Assembly: GCF_001422445.1 (NCBI RefSeq)
Contig: NZ_LMNA01000030.1
Location: 231 to 64,230, forward strand
Direction of reading: 5' to 3'
Source of the DNA: Pseudorhodoferax sp. Leaf274
GTDB lineage: Bacteria; Pseudomonadota; Gammaproteobacteria; Burkholderiales; Burkholderiaceae_C
DNA length: 64,000 bases
Of this stretch, positions 43,890 through 54,533 are shown one piece after another. Numbering within the stretch: position 1 is the first letter of the stretch; each line of letters opens with the position of its first letter. The position numbers and the translations under genes were made by a program. The notes beneath the pieces are model-generated. The model ran no database searches, was not told the DNA's origin, and worked only from the letters and a program-made list of their open reading frames with translations.

Positions 43890-44855
<966 letters not shown>

Positions 44856-44856
44856 A

Positions 44857-46390
<1,534 letters not shown>

Positions 46391-46419
46391 CGCAGCACCT
46401 TGGGGCGGCGCGGCGTTGC

Positions 46420-46602
46420 TCACAGCCCCAGTTCCTCGTCGCTCAGCGTGCGCGCCTCGTTCTCCAGCAGGATGGGAATGCCGTCGCGCACGGGGTAGGC
46501 CAGCCGCGCGCTGCGCGACACCAGTTCCTGGCGTTCGCGCTCGTACTGCAGCGGGCCCTTGGTCACGGGGCAGACCAGCAGTTCCAGAAGCTTGCTGTCC
46601 AT
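46420..46602 (-). CDS. Trm112 family protein
   Basis: This 60-residue Trm112/YcaR-type small protein has the core [15 protein letters not shown] at residues 4-18 and [11 protein letters not shown] near 36. Only one Cys of the zinc-knuckle-type pair is present, as in many bacterial members. The family partners methyltransferases in eukaryotes; the bacterial role is unclear. It lies between lpxK and kdsB, a conserved order in Gram-negative envelope operons. Confidence 0.9.
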   Translation of the reverse strand: MDSKLLELLVCPVTKGPLQYERERQELVSRSARLAYPVRDGIPILLENEARTLSDEELGL

Positions 46603-46632
46603 GGATGAAGAGGTGGAAGGATCGAAAGGGCG

Positions 46633-47628
46633 CTATGGTACCTGCGGTGTTCCGAGCGCCGCGAGCCGGGCGTCCAGCACCTGCCAGGCGCCGGCCTCGA
46701 GCTCCACCTGCAGCGGCACGGCCCAGGCGCCGGGGTGTTGCGCCCACAGCTTGACGGCATCCTTTTCGGTGCAGAGCCAGACAGCCGGCGCCCCGGGCGG
46801 CGGCTGCCAGCCCTGGAAATCCTGGTGGTCGGCCAGCGGCAGTTCATGGATCCGGTGCAGGCCGGCCGCGCGCAGCATGGTGAAGAAACGCTCGGGCCGG
46901 GCGATGCCGGCCAGCGCCAGCACCGGCGTATCTGCCAGTTCGGCCAGCGCCAGGCGCTGGCCGTCGGCCCGCCGCGCGTGCGCCGCAAGCAGGCGGCGTG
47001 CGCGAAAGCCTGCGAACGCCGGCCGCTCGCCGCTGTGCAGCACGAGGTCGGCGGGCCGCGGCCAGGGTTCGCGCAGCGGGCCGGCCGGCAGCAGCCAGCC
47101 ATTGCCGGTGCCGCGGTCGTCGAACACGCAGACTTCCAGGTCGCGCGCCAGTGCCAGGTGCTGCAGGCCGTCGTCGCAGACCAGCACATTGGTCTCGGGA
47201 TGGCGTGCCAGCAGTGCCTGGCCGGCCTCGGCCCGGCGCGCCGCGACGAACACCGGCACGCCGCAGTGGCGCCGGATCAGCGCGGGCTCGTCGCCGACCT
47301 CTGCGGCGGGGCTGCCGGGCAGCACCTCGCGGCAGTCGGTCGTGCTGCGTCCGTAGCCGCGCGACAGCACGCCCACCTGCCAGCCCTGCGCCTGCAGGCG
47401 CTCGACCAGCGCCATGGTCACCGGCGTCTTGCCCGAGCCGCCGGCCACCACGTTGCCGACCACCAGCACCGGTACCGGCAGGCGCGTGCTGCGCCGCAGT
47501 CCGGTGCGGTAGAGCAGGCGGCGCAGGCCGGTCACCGCGCCGTAAAGCAGCGACAGCGGCCACAGCGGCCAGGCCCACACGCGCGACATCCACAGCCGCG
47601 GCAGCAGCGCAGAGAGCCAGCCACGCAT
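46633..47628 (-). CDS. lpxK: tetraacyldisaccharide 4'-kinase
   Basis: This 331-residue inner-membrane-associated kinase phosphorylates the lipid A disaccharide at the 4' position. A hydrophobic N-terminal helix (about residues 13-30) anchors it. The P-loop is [14 protein letters not shown] at residues 57-70. S-R-G-Y-G-R-S lies near 88, and [16 protein letters not shown] near 148, with the Asp pair of the catalytic site. It begins 18 nt after exbD and is followed by the Trm112-like gene. The placement exbB-exbD-lpxK is common in beta- and gammaproteobacteria, where the ExbB-like protein can be annotated as a lipid transport accessory. Confidence 0.95.
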   Translation of the reverse strand: MRGWLSALLPRLWMSRVWAWPLWPLSLLYGAVTGLRRLLYRTGLRRSTRLPVPVLVVGNVVAGGSGKTPVTMALVERLQAQGWQVGVLSRGYGRSTTDCREVLPGSPAAEVGDEPALIRRHCGVPVFVAARRAEAGQALLARHPETNVLVCDDGLQHLALARDLEVCVFDDRGTGNGWLLPAGPLREPWPRPADLVLHSGERPAFAGFRARRLLAAHARRADGQRLALAELADTPVLALAGIARPERFFTMLRAAGLHRIHELPLADHQDFQGWQPPPGAPAVWLCTEKDAVKLWAQHPGAWAVPLQVELEAGAWQVLDARLAALGTPQVP

Positions 47629-47646
47629 GGGTCGTGCCGGCCGGCC

Positions 47647-48069
47647 TCAGCGCCCGCTGGCCGACCGCTGCGTGGCGAAGGTGAGCTGCTGCAAGCCGGC
47701 GCGGCGCGCCGCGTCTATGGCCGTGATGACAGCCTGGTGCGGCGTGCTGGCATCGGCGCTGATCACGACGATGGGGTCCTGCACACCCTTGGTGGCGCCC
47801 AGCAGCGCCTGCACCAGCGCTTCCACGCTGCGGCCGTCCAGCGGCTGCCGATCAATGGCATAGCGGCCGTCCGCGGCGATGGCCACCACCACCTCGCGCG
47901 GGCGCTCGCGCTGCGCTTCGGCGTTGGCCAGCGGCAGGCGGATCTGCAGTTCGGCGTACTTGCTGTAGGTGGTGGACAGCATCAGGAAGATCAGCACGAC
48001 CAGCAGCACGTCGATGAACGGGATCAGGTTGATCTCGGGCTCCTCCGCCCCGCGGCGACGGAAGTTCAT
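47647..48069 (-). CDS. exbD: ExbD/TolR family biopolymer transporter
   Basis: This 140-residue protein has a short cytoplasmic tail, one membrane segment (about 18-36, I-P-F-I-D-V-L-L-V-V-L-I-F-L-M) carrying the proton-channel Asp of the TolR/ExbD motif, and a periplasmic domain. It would work with ExbB as a proton-motive-force engine for energised outer-membrane transport. The ATG at 48069 overlaps the exbB stop by ATGA, so translation is coupled. No tonB is in the window; the partner TonB must be elsewhere. Confidence 0.94.
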   Translation of the reverse strand: MNFRRRGAEEPEINLIPFIDVLLVVLIFLMLSTTYSKYAELQIRLPLANAEAQRERPREVVVAIAADGRYAIDRQPLDGRSVEALVQALLGATKGVQDPIVVISADASTPHQAVITAIDAARRAGLQQLTFATQRSASGR

Positions 48070-48701
48070 GCGCTCTTGCGCAGGCCGTTCAGGTGGCGCG
48101 CGAAGCGCTCGCCCGACAGTTCCAGCGTCAGCAGGTAGCCGTCGACGCGGGCGCGGAAGTAGCGCCAGAAGATCAGCGAGGGGATGGCCACGATCAGCCC
48201 GAACGCGGTGTTGTACAGCGCGATCGAGATGCCCTGCGCCAGCTGCGCGGGGTTGCCGGCTGCACCGCCGGTGGCGCCGGGTTGCGAGCCGAAGATCTCG
48301 ATCATGCCGATCACCGTGCCCAGGAGCCCCAGCAGCGGCGCTGCCGAAGCGATGGTGGCCAGCGCCGTCAGGTACTTCTCGAGCCGGTGCGCGACCGCGC
48401 GGCCGGTGTTCTCGATGCTGGCCCGCAGGTCGTCCTCGGAACAGCGCGGATTGCTGCTCAGCGCCCGCAGGCCGCTGGCCAGCACCTCGCCCAGCGCCGA
48501 ATCCTGCGCCAGCTGCGTCACGATGCCCGGCTCGGGCACCGATTTCTGCGACACCGTGATCGCCTCGTCCAGCAGCCGCGGCGGCACGATGCGGCGGGCG
48601 TTCAGGTTGATGAAGCGTTCGATGACCAGGGCCAGCGCGAGAACCGAGCACGCAATCAGGGGCCAGATGGGCCAACCGGCGGCTTGTATGATCGAAAACA
48701 A
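48066..48701 (-). CDS. exbB: ExbB/MotA/TolQ family proton channel
   Basis: This is a 211-residue three-membrane-segment protein, segments near residues 9-27, 110-132 and 152-172. The TolQ/ExbB signature is seen in A-S-A-A-P-L-L-G-L-L-G-T-V-I-G-M. The start is assigned to TTG at 48701, not TTG at 48707: an AGGGGAG ribosome binding site sits 8 nt before 48701 but only 2 nt before 48707. It is the first gene of the minus-strand envelope/adk set, and the leader faces xseA. It forms the proton channel with ExbD. Confidence 0.92.
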   Translation of the reverse strand: MFSIIQAAGWPIWPLIACSVLALALVIERFINLNARRIVPPRLLDEAITVSQKSVPEPGIVTQLAQDSALGEVLASGLRALSSNPRCSEDDLRASIENTGRAVAHRLEKYLTALATIASAAPLLGLLGTVIGMIEIFGSQPGATGGAAGNPAQLAQGISIALYNTAFGLIVAIPSLIFWRYFRARVDGYLLTLELSGERFARHLNGLRKSA

Positions 48702-48707
48702 GAGCAA

Positions 48708-49048
48708 ATCTCCCCTGGCAATGGAACGCTGCGCGGATTATGGCGCAGTGTTTTCGGGCTTCTCGCCGCACTGCCCATGCCAGCGCCGTCTGTCGGCGTC
48801 CGTCGGACGGTACCCACAGGAGATGTGGATAACTTTGTGAAGAACTCGCTTCGCAGCGCGCCAAACCCAGCACTGGCGCGGCTCTTTGACACTTTGATTA
48901 AAACGCGGGCACAAAAAATCTCAATGAAATCAATGCATTGCTACATGGGTGCTGGACGGATCGGGTGTTCCCAGGGGCGGGAAGCACCTGGGCACGGCGC
49001 TGTGGAGTATTCGTCCGCCGAATGCTGTGGTGCAGCAAGGGCCAGCGC
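48708..49048. other. 341-bp divergent intergenic region exbB/xseA
   Basis: It contains a perfect DnaA-box 9-mer on the minus strand (TGTGGATAA on plus, 48824-48832) and a consensus TTGACA at 48886-48891 that could be the -35 of the xseA promoter. No gene of convincing codon usage is present. A GTGCTGGAC-rich stretch near 48950 has no recognisable structure. Confidence 0.5.
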
Positions 49049-50350
49049 ATGCATGCGCCGCTGATGCCTGCAACGGCGCCGTTTGTCTGGCAGGTCGGGG
49101 CGCTGTGCCGCGCCATTGCTGGGGCCCTGGAGCAGAAATTCAATCCCGTCGCGGTCCGTGGCGAGATTTCGGGCTTCTCGCGCGCATCCAGCGGGCACTG
49201 CTACTTCCAGATCAAGGATGGGCAAGGCCAGATCCGCTGTGCGATGTTCCGCCGCGCGGCCGCGCTGGTCGATTTTTCGCCGCGCGATGGCGACCTGGTG
49301 GAATTGCGCGGCCGCCTGTCGGTGTACGAGGCGCGGGGCGACCTGCAACTGGTGGTCGAGAGCCTGCAGCGCGCCGGCGCCGGCGCGCTCATGGAGCAGT
49401 TCCTGCGCCTGAAGGCAAGGCTGGAGTCGGAGGGCCTGTTCGACCCGGCCCGCAAACGCCCGCTGCCGGCCCTGCCGCGCGGCATCGGTCTCGTGACCTC
49501 GCCGGGAGCGGCGGCGCTGCACGACGTCGTCACCGCGCTCCGGCGCCGCCTGCCGCATGTGCCGGTGCTGCTGGCGCCCGCCCTGGTGCAGGGGGCCGAC
49601 GCACCGGCCGACCTGGTGCGTGCGCTGCAGCGCCTGTACGGCCACGCACGCGCCGGCAGCGGCACGCCGGTCGACCTGATCCTGCTGGTGCGGGGCGGCG
49701 GTTCGGTCGAAGACCTCTGGGCCTTCAACGACGAGGCGCTGGCCCGCTGCATCGTGCAGAGCCCGGTGCCGCTGGTCAGCGGTGTCGGCCACGAGACCGA
49801 CTTCAGCATCGCCGACTTCGTGGCCGACCTGCGCGCACCAACGCCCACGGCCGCCGCGGAACTGGCCGCGCAGCCGCGCGAAGTGTGGCTGGCCGTGCTG
49901 GACGGCATGGCCGCGCGCCTGCACGACGCCGCCACGCGTAGCCTGGATGCGCGCGCCCAGCGGCTGGACCAGGCCGCCGCACGGCTCGGCCGCCCGTCCC
50001 AGGGCGCCGGCCGCCAGCGCCTGCACCTGGCGCAGCTCGCCCAGCGCATGCAGCATGGCGTGGCCACGCAACTGGCGCAGCGGCGCCACCGGCTCGATGT
50101 GCAGCAGCCGCGGCTGGATGCCGCCTTGCAGGGCCGCGTGCAGCGCGCGCGCAGCGCGCTGGCGCATGCGGGCCGCGGCCTGGAGTTGCTGGACCCGCGC
50201 GTGGTGCTGCAGCGCGGCTACGCCTGGCTCACGGACGCGGCCGGCGGCACCGTCACCAGCGTCGCGCAACTGCCGCAGGGCGCCACCGTGCGCGCCACCC
50301 TTGCCGACGGCGAGGCCGATCTGCAGGTGCGCAAGACCGGTCGCGTTTAA
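49049..50350 (+). CDS. xseA: exodeoxyribonuclease VII large subunit
   Basis: This is the 433-residue large subunit of the single-strand DNA exonuclease that trims mismatch-repair and recombination intermediates. The N-terminal OB fold contains G-E-I-S-G-F-S-R-A-S-S-G-H-C-Y-F near residue 39. The central nuclease domain has G-L-V-T-S-P-G-A-A-A-L near 149, L-L-V-R-G-G-G-S-V-E-D-L-W near 212, and the catalytic block GHETDFSIADFVADLRAPTP near 247-266. A helical C-terminal region follows. The ATG at 49049 precedes PFVWQVGAL; upstream frame sequence lacks homology. The small subunit xseB is not adjacent. Confidence 0.95.
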   Translation: MHAPLMPATAPFVWQVGALCRAIAGALEQKFNPVAVRGEISGFSRASSGHCYFQIKDGQGQIRCAMFRRAAALVDFSPRDGDLVELRGRLSVYEARGDLQLVVESLQRAGAGALMEQFLRLKARLESEGLFDPARKRPLPALPRGIGLVTSPGAAALHDVVTALRRRLPHVPVLLAPALVQGADAPADLVRALQRLYGHARAGSGTPVDLILLVRGGGSVEDLWAFNDEALARCIVQSPVPLVSGVGHETDFSIADFVADLRAPTPTAAAELAAQPREVWLAVLDGMAARLHDAATRSLDARAQRLDQAAARLGRPSQGAGRQRLHLAQLAQRMQHGVATQLAQRRHRLDVQQPRLDAALQGRVQRARSALAHAGRGLELLDPRVVLQRGYAWLTDAAGGTVTSVAQLPQGATVRATLADGEADLQVRKTGRV

Positions 50351-50354
50351 TTCC

Positions 50355-50360
50355 TACAAT
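50355..50360 (+). promoter_or_regulatory. -10 element TACAAT for sodB
   Basis: TACAAT lies 53 nt before the sodB ATG and just after the xseA stop. The CCTACAAT context is a typical vegetative -10 in high-GC betaproteobacteria. A -35 match is weak. An independent sodB promoter is therefore probable but not certain. Confidence 0.45.
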
Positions 50361-50413
50361 GCCGCGTCCCCAGAGACCCCATCATTTCTCCAACCCACCC
50401 ACGAGGAAAGAAC

Positions 50414-50995
50414 ATGGAACACAAGCTGCCTGAACTGCCGTATGCCATCGATGCGCTGGCGCCCCACTACTCCAAGGAAACCCTGGAGTACCACCACGGC
50501 AAGCACCACAACGCCTATGTCGTGAACCTGAACAACCTGCAGAAGGGCACGGAGTTCGAGAACCTGACGCTCGAGGAAATCGTCAAGAAGTCCAGCGGCG
50601 GCATCTACAACAACGCCGCCCAGATCTGGAACCACACCTTCTTCTGGAACTGCATGAAGCCGGCCGGCGGTGGCGAGCCCAGCGGCAAGCTGATGGAGGC
50701 CATCAACGCCAAGTGGGGCAGCTACGCCGCGTTCAAGGAAGCCTTCGTCAAGTCGGCCGTGGGCAACTTCGGCTCGGGCTGGACCTGGCTCGTCAAGAAG
50801 GCCGACGGTTCGGTCGACATCGTCAACACCGGCGCCGCCGGCACGCCGCTGACCACCGCCGACAAGGCGCTGCTGACGGTCGACGTCTGGGAACATGCCT
50901 ACTACATCGACTACCGCAACCTGCGTCCCAAGTTCGTCGAGACCTTCCTCGACAAGCTCGTGAACTGGGAGTTCGCACAAGCCAACTTCGGCTGA
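50414..50995 (+). CDS. sodB: superoxide dismutase [Fe]
   Basis: This 193-residue cytoplasmic enzyme converts superoxide to peroxide and oxygen. Metal ligands are His27 (E-Y-H-H-G-K-H-H), the His of W-N-H-T-F-F-W, and Asp plus His of D-V-W-E-H-A-Y-Y. The pattern N-H-T-F-F-W-N-C-M with Q at the preceding N-N-A-A-Q marks the iron type. The usual S-G-W-T-W-L motif is also present. A strong AGGAAAG ribosome binding site precedes the ATG. A clear intrinsic terminator follows at 51014-51042. Confidence 0.98.
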   Translation: MEHKLPELPYAIDALAPHYSKETLEYHHGKHHNAYVVNLNNLQKGTEFENLTLEEIVKKSSGGIYNNAAQIWNHTFFWNCMKPAGGGEPSGKLMEAINAKWGSYAAFKEAFVKSAVGNFGSGWTWLVKKADGSVDIVNTGAAGTPLTTADKALLTVDVWEHAYYIDYRNLRPKFVETFLDKLVNWEFAQANFG

Positions 50996-51013
50996 TCGGC
51001 ACCAGCCGGCCAC

Positions 51014-51042
51014 AAAAAAGCCCCGCGACCGCGGGGCTTTTT
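51014..51042 (+). terminator. intrinsic terminator after sodB (bidirectional)
   Basis: GCCCCGC (51020-51026) and GCGGGGC (51031-51037) form a 7-bp stem around GACC, flanked by A5 (51015-51019) and T5 (51038-51042). It should end sodB transcripts, and also those of the convergent DUF3309 gene. Confidence 0.9.
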
Positions 51043-51056
51043 GCTGGGTCATGCCG

Positions 51057-51215
51057 TCAGATGCGTCCCATCAGCAGCAGGACCACGATGACGATCACGA
51101 CCAGGCCCAGGCCGCCGCTCGGGTAATAGCCCCAGCTGCGGCTGTGCGGCCACGAGGGCAAGGCCCCGATCAGCAGCAGGATCAGCACGATCAACAGAAT
51201 GGTCGACAGGGTCAT
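51057..51215 (-). CDS. DUF3309 family small membrane protein
   Basis: This 52-residue protein has two hydrophobic segments: residues about 2-16 (T-L-S-T-I-L-L-I-V-L-I-L-L) and 33-50 (G-L-V-V-I-V-I-V-V-L-L-L-M). Between them is the conserved loop P-S-W-P-H-S-R-S-W-G-Y-Y-P-S-G. This loop and length identify the DUF3309 family, whose function is unknown. The ATG at 51215 was chosen because the upstream frame loses homology. The gene stands alone between sodB and a tctC-family gene. A role in envelope or stress adaptation is sometimes assumed but not shown by the sequence. Confidence 0.85.
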   Translation of the reverse strand: MTLSTILLIVLILLLIGALPSWPHSRSWGYYPSGGLGLVVIVIVVLLLMGRI

Positions 51216-51382
51216 GGCCGTTCCCTCTATGGGATGTTGTGGTGCTGCGATGGTCTCCCGGTGCCGCGCCGCCGTCCGCCGGTCCGCGACGCGACACACG
51301 GTGAGGGTTTTCCTACGGTAGGCGCGCAGGCTTCGTCCCTACAGTGCGGCGACCTTCCACACTCCGACCGAGGACTGCACCC

Positions 51383-52354
51383 ATGACCGACCGCCGCCTG
51401 TTCCTGGCCCGCTCTGCCGGCGCACTGGCCGCCGTGGCCGCACCTGCCGTGCTGCGTGCGCAGGCCTATCCGGCGCGGCCGATCCGCTACATCTGCCCCT
51501 GGCCCGCGGGCGGCTCCACCGATGCCGTGATCCGTTCCCTCGCCGACAGCGCGGGCCGCATCCTGGGCACCAGCGTCATCGTGGACAACAAGCCAGGTGC
51601 CGGCGGCACGCTGGGCGCGCTCGAGCTCGTCAATGCCAAGCCCGATGGCTATGTGGTGTCGCAGCTGCCGCACGGCGTGTTCCGGATCCCGCACATGCAG
51701 AAGGTGTCGTTCGACGTGCTCAGGGACTTCACCTGGATCGCCTGCCTCACGGGCTACACCTTCGGGCTGGTGGTGCCGGCCACGTCGCCGATCAAGTCGA
51801 TCCAGGACTACGTGGCCTACGCCAAGGCCAACCCGGGCAGGATGACCTACGGCCACACCGGCGCCGGCACCAGCCCGCACCTGGCGATGGAAGAGTTCGC
51901 GCAGCGCGCCGGCATCCAGCTCGTGCACGTGCCGTTCAAGGGCAATGCCGACAACATGCAGGCGGTGCTGGGCGAGCACGTGATGTCGGCCAGCGATGCC
52001 ACGGGCTGGGGGCCGCATGTGGAGGCCGGCAAGCTGCGCCTCCTGGCCACCTACGGCAGCAAGCGCACCAAGCGCTGGCCGAACGTGCCCACGCTCGACG
52101 AGCTGGGCTACCAGACGGTGTCGGATTCGCCCTTCGGCGTGTGCGGCCCCAAGGGCATGGACCCGGCCGTGGTGCGCGTGCTGCACGATGCGTTCCGCAA
52201 AACGCTGGACGACCCGGCCGTGCTGGCCACCTTCGACAAGTTCGACCAGACCGTCATCTACAAGAACACCGAGGACTACACGCGCTTTGCGCGCGAGAGC
52301 TTCGCGTCGGAGAAGGCCACGATCGAGCGGCTCGGCCTGGCGGCCAAGACCTGA
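51383..52354 (+). CDS. Bug/TctC binding protein, solitary
   Basis: This is a 323-residue periplasmic binding protein. The N-terminus D-R-R-L-F-L-A-R-S-A-G followed by A-V-A-A-P-A-V-L-R-A-Q-A resembles a Tat signal. The mature motifs R-P-I-R-Y-I-C-P-W-P-A-G-G-S-T-D, VIVDNKPGAGGTLGALEL and IQLVHVPFKGNADN mark the family. The last replaces the usual P-Y-K-G-S by P-F-K-G-N. It has no neighbouring transporter membrane genes or enzyme partners. A TACAGT -10-like element lies upstream at 51350-51355. Its stop directly abuts the stop of the convergent aminotransferase gene. The ligand is unknown. Confidence 0.9.
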   Translation: MTDRRLFLARSAGALAAVAAPAVLRAQAYPARPIRYICPWPAGGSTDAVIRSLADSAGRILGTSVIVDNKPGAGGTLGALELVNAKPDGYVVSQLPHGVFRIPHMQKVSFDVLRDFTWIACLTGYTFGLVVPATSPIKSIQDYVAYAKANPGRMTYGHTGAGTSPHLAMEEFAQRAGIQLVHVPFKGNADNMQAVLGEHVMSASDATGWGPHVEAGKLRLLATYGSKRTKRWPNVPTLDELGYQTVSDSPFGVCGPKGMDPAVVRVLHDAFRKTLDDPAVLATFDKFDQTVIYKNTEDYTRFARESFASEKATIERLGLAAKT

Positions 52355-53521
52355 TCAGAGCCTGGCCAACCGGTCCAGGGCGGTGCGCAGCGTCGCGTCT
52401 TCCTTGGCGTAGCAAAAGCGCACCACGCGCTGGTCGAAGCCGTCGGCGTAGAAGGCCGACAGCGGGATCGCGGCCACGCCGATCTCGTTCGTGAGCCACT
52501 TGCAGAACTCGGCCTCGGGCAGGTCGCTGACGTCCGAGATGTCCACGCACTGGAAGAAGCTGCCCTCGCTGGGCAGCAGCTTGAAGCGCGTCTTGGCCTG
52601 CAGCCCTTCGCGGAACAGGTCGCGCTTGGCCTGGTAAAAGGCCGGCAGCGCCAGGTAGTGCCGCGGCTCGGCCATGTAGCGCGCCAGCCCGTGCTGCACG
52701 GGCGTGTTGACCGTGAACACGTTGAACTGGTGCACCTTGCGGAACTCGGCCGTCAAGGCAGCCGGCGCCGCCACCACGCCCACCTTCCAGCCCGTCACGT
52801 GGTAGGTCTTGCCGAAGCTGGACACCACGAAGGCGCGCGCCGCCAGGCCCGGGAAGCGCGCCGCGCTCTCGTGGGCGCGGCCGTCGTAGACCATGTGCTC
52901 GTAGACCTCGTCGCTGATCAGGAACACGTCTGTCGGTGCGAGCAGGTCTTGCAGCCGCTGCATGTCCTCGGCCGACCAGATCGTGGCACTCGGGTTGTGC
53001 GGCGAGTTGACAAGGATCGCGCGCGTGCGCGGGGAAAGGGCCGCGGCAATTTTGTCGAAATCGGGCCGGAACGTGCCCGGCACCAACGGCACGCGCACCA
53101 CCGTGCCGCCGGCCAGTTCGATGTTCGGGATGTAGCTGTCGTAGCAGGGTTCCAGCACGATGACCTCGTCGCCGGGCCGCACGATGGCCAGGATCGCGGT
53201 CAGGATCGCCTGCGTGGCGCCGGCCGTGATGGTGATCTCGTCCTGCGCGCTGTAGCGCTTGCCGTGCAGCGCTTCGATCTTGGCCGCCACAGCCTCGCGC
53301 AGCTGCAGCACGCCGGCCATGGGCGGGTACTGGTTCAGGCCCTCGCGCATGGCCCGGTCGACGGCGTCGACCAGCAGCGGGTCGCAGGCGAAATCAGGGA
53401 AGCCCTGGCCAAGGTTCACCGCGTTCTTCTCGGTCGCAAGCGCCGACATGACGGTGAAGATGGTGGTGCCCACCTTGGGCAGCTTGCTCTGGATCGTGGG
53501 GGTGCGGGGTGCGATCGGCAT
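52355..53521 (-). CDS. PLP-dependent aminotransferase, methionine aminotransferase (YbdL)-like
   Basis: This is a 388-residue class I/II aminotransferase. The N-terminal P-K-V-G-T-T-I-F-T-V-M-S-A-L-A is typical of the YbdL/KAT group. PLP site features are T-A-G-A-T-Q-A-I near residue 94, N-S-P-H-N-P-S near 170, S-D-E-V-Y near 205, and the Schiff-base Lys in S-S-F-G-K-T-Y-H-V-T-G-W near 237. The group prefers methionine, glutamine, aromatic amino acids or kynurenine. The ATG at 53521 is preferred to an upstream TTG. It is followed by the CysB-type regulator in the opposite sense of expression order (cysB ends 28 nt upstream). Confidence 0.88.
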   Translation of the reverse strand: MPIAPRTPTIQSKLPKVGTTIFTVMSALATEKNAVNLGQGFPDFACDPLLVDAVDRAMREGLNQYPPMAGVLQLREAVAAKIEALHGKRYSAQDEITITAGATQAILTAILAIVRPGDEVIVLEPCYDSYIPNIELAGGTVVRVPLVPGTFRPDFDKIAAALSPRTRAILVNSPHNPSATIWSAEDMQRLQDLLAPTDVFLISDEVYEHMVYDGRAHESAARFPGLAARAFVVSSFGKTYHVTGWKVGVVAAPAALTAEFRKVHQFNVFTVNTPVQHGLARYMAEPRHYLALPAFYQAKRDLFREGLQAKTRFKLLPSEGSFFQCVDISDVSDLPEAEFCKWLTNEIGVAAIPLSAFYADGFDQRVVRFCYAKEDATLRTALDRLARL

Positions 53522-53549
53522 GGCGATGGGCAAAGAGAGGGAAGGGGGG

Positions 53550-54491
53550 TCAGAGCTCGTAGTCGTTGGCCTGGCCGGACATCGCCCGGGCCACCAGGTT
53601 GCGGTCCAGCCGGTCGCTCAGCAGCTCGGCGAAACGGTAGACGAAGTTGCGCAGGTAGGCACCGCGCTTGAAGGCGACGCGCGCCACGTTCATGCCGAAC
53701 AGCTGGCCCATGGGGCGCGACACCAGTTCGCTGCCCGGGTCGTCGCGCACCGCCATCTCGGCCACGATGCCCAGGCCCAGGCCCAGCCGCACATAGGTCT
53801 TGATGACGTCGGAGTCGATCGCCTCCAGGGCAATGCGCGGCGTCAAATGGCGCTGCGCGAAGGCATGGTCCACGCGGGTGCGGCCCGTGAACGAGGGGTG
53901 GTAGGTGATGATGGGCTCGGCCGCGATGTCTTCCAGCGTCAGCCGCTCCTTGGCCGCCAGCGGGTGCTCCTTGGGCAGCACCAGCACGTGCTGCCACTCA
54001 TAGCAGGGCAGGGTCAGCAGCTCGGTGTAATTCGACAGCGATTCGGTGGCGATGCCGATCTCGGCCACCTCGTCGATCAGCATGCGCGCCACCTGGTCGG
54101 GCGCGCCCTGGTGCAGGCTCACGTTGACCTTGGGGTAGGCCTCGCGCAGCCTGGCCACGGGCACCGGCAGCACATAGCGCGCCTGCGTGTGGGTGGTGGC
54201 GATCGACAGCGTGCCGCTGTCTTCCGCGCTGAACTGCTCGCCGATGCGCTTGAGGTTGCCCACCTCGCGCATGATCAGCTCGATGCTGCGCAGCACGTGC
54301 TGGCCGGGTTCGGTGATGCGCTTCAGGCGCTTGCCATGCCGCGCAAAGATCTCGATGCCGAGTTCCTCTTCCAGTTCGATGATGGCCTTGGACACCCCGG
54401 GCTGCGAGGTGTGCAGGGCCTTGGCCGCTTCGGTGAGGTTGAGGTTGCGGCGCGCGGCTTCCTGGACAAAACGGAACTGGTGCAAATTCAT
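53550..54491 (-). CDS. cysB: CysB-type LysR transcriptional regulator
   Basis: This is a 313-residue LysR regulator of the CysB/Cbl group, which activates sulfate-starvation genes with N-acetylserine as inducer. The helix-turn-helix starts immediately: M-N-L-H-Q-F-R-F-V-Q-E-A-A-R, then NLTEAAKALHTSQPGVSKAI. The group-specific T-T-H-T-Q-A-R-Y and P-S-F-T-G-R motifs are present near residues 99 and 200. It ends with a Y-L-R-N-F-V-Y-R-F segment. An 11-bp perfect inverted repeat spans the leader, and its proximal arm contains the start codon. cbiX ends 43 nt upstream on the same strand. Confidence 0.93.
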   Translation of the reverse strand: MNLHQFRFVQEAARRNLNLTEAAKALHTSQPGVSKAIIELEEELGIEIFARHGKRLKRITEPGQHVLRSIELIMREVGNLKRIGEQFSAEDSGTLSIATTHTQARYVLPVPVARLREAYPKVNVSLHQGAPDQVARMLIDEVAEIGIATESLSNYTELLTLPCYEWQHVLVLPKEHPLAAKERLTLEDIAAEPIITYHPSFTGRTRVDHAFAQRHLTPRIALEAIDSDVIKTYVRLGLGLGIVAEMAVRDDPGSELVSRPMGQLFGMNVARVAFKRGAYLRNFVYRFAELLSDRLDRNLVARAMSGQANDYEL

Positions 54492-54523
54492 AATGATTTC
54501 GCCTAACGACGAAAATCATTATG
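54489..54523. repeat. 11-bp perfect inverted repeat overlapping the cysB start codon
   Basis: CATAATGATTT (54489-54499) and AAATCATTATG (54513-54523) are perfect inverted arms around a 13-bp spacer. In the cysB mRNA the proximal arm ends in the AUG itself. The element could be a CysB self-repression site or an mRNA hairpin that hides the start codon. CATAAT at the distal arm can also serve as a -10 element. Confidence 0.6.
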
Positions 54524-54533
54524 CCGCAATCAT

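Noticed and set aside
48824-48832. Replication origin at the DnaA box
   Set aside because: A single box without clustered repeats, an AT-rich unwinding region or dnaA/dnaN neighbours does not support an origin.
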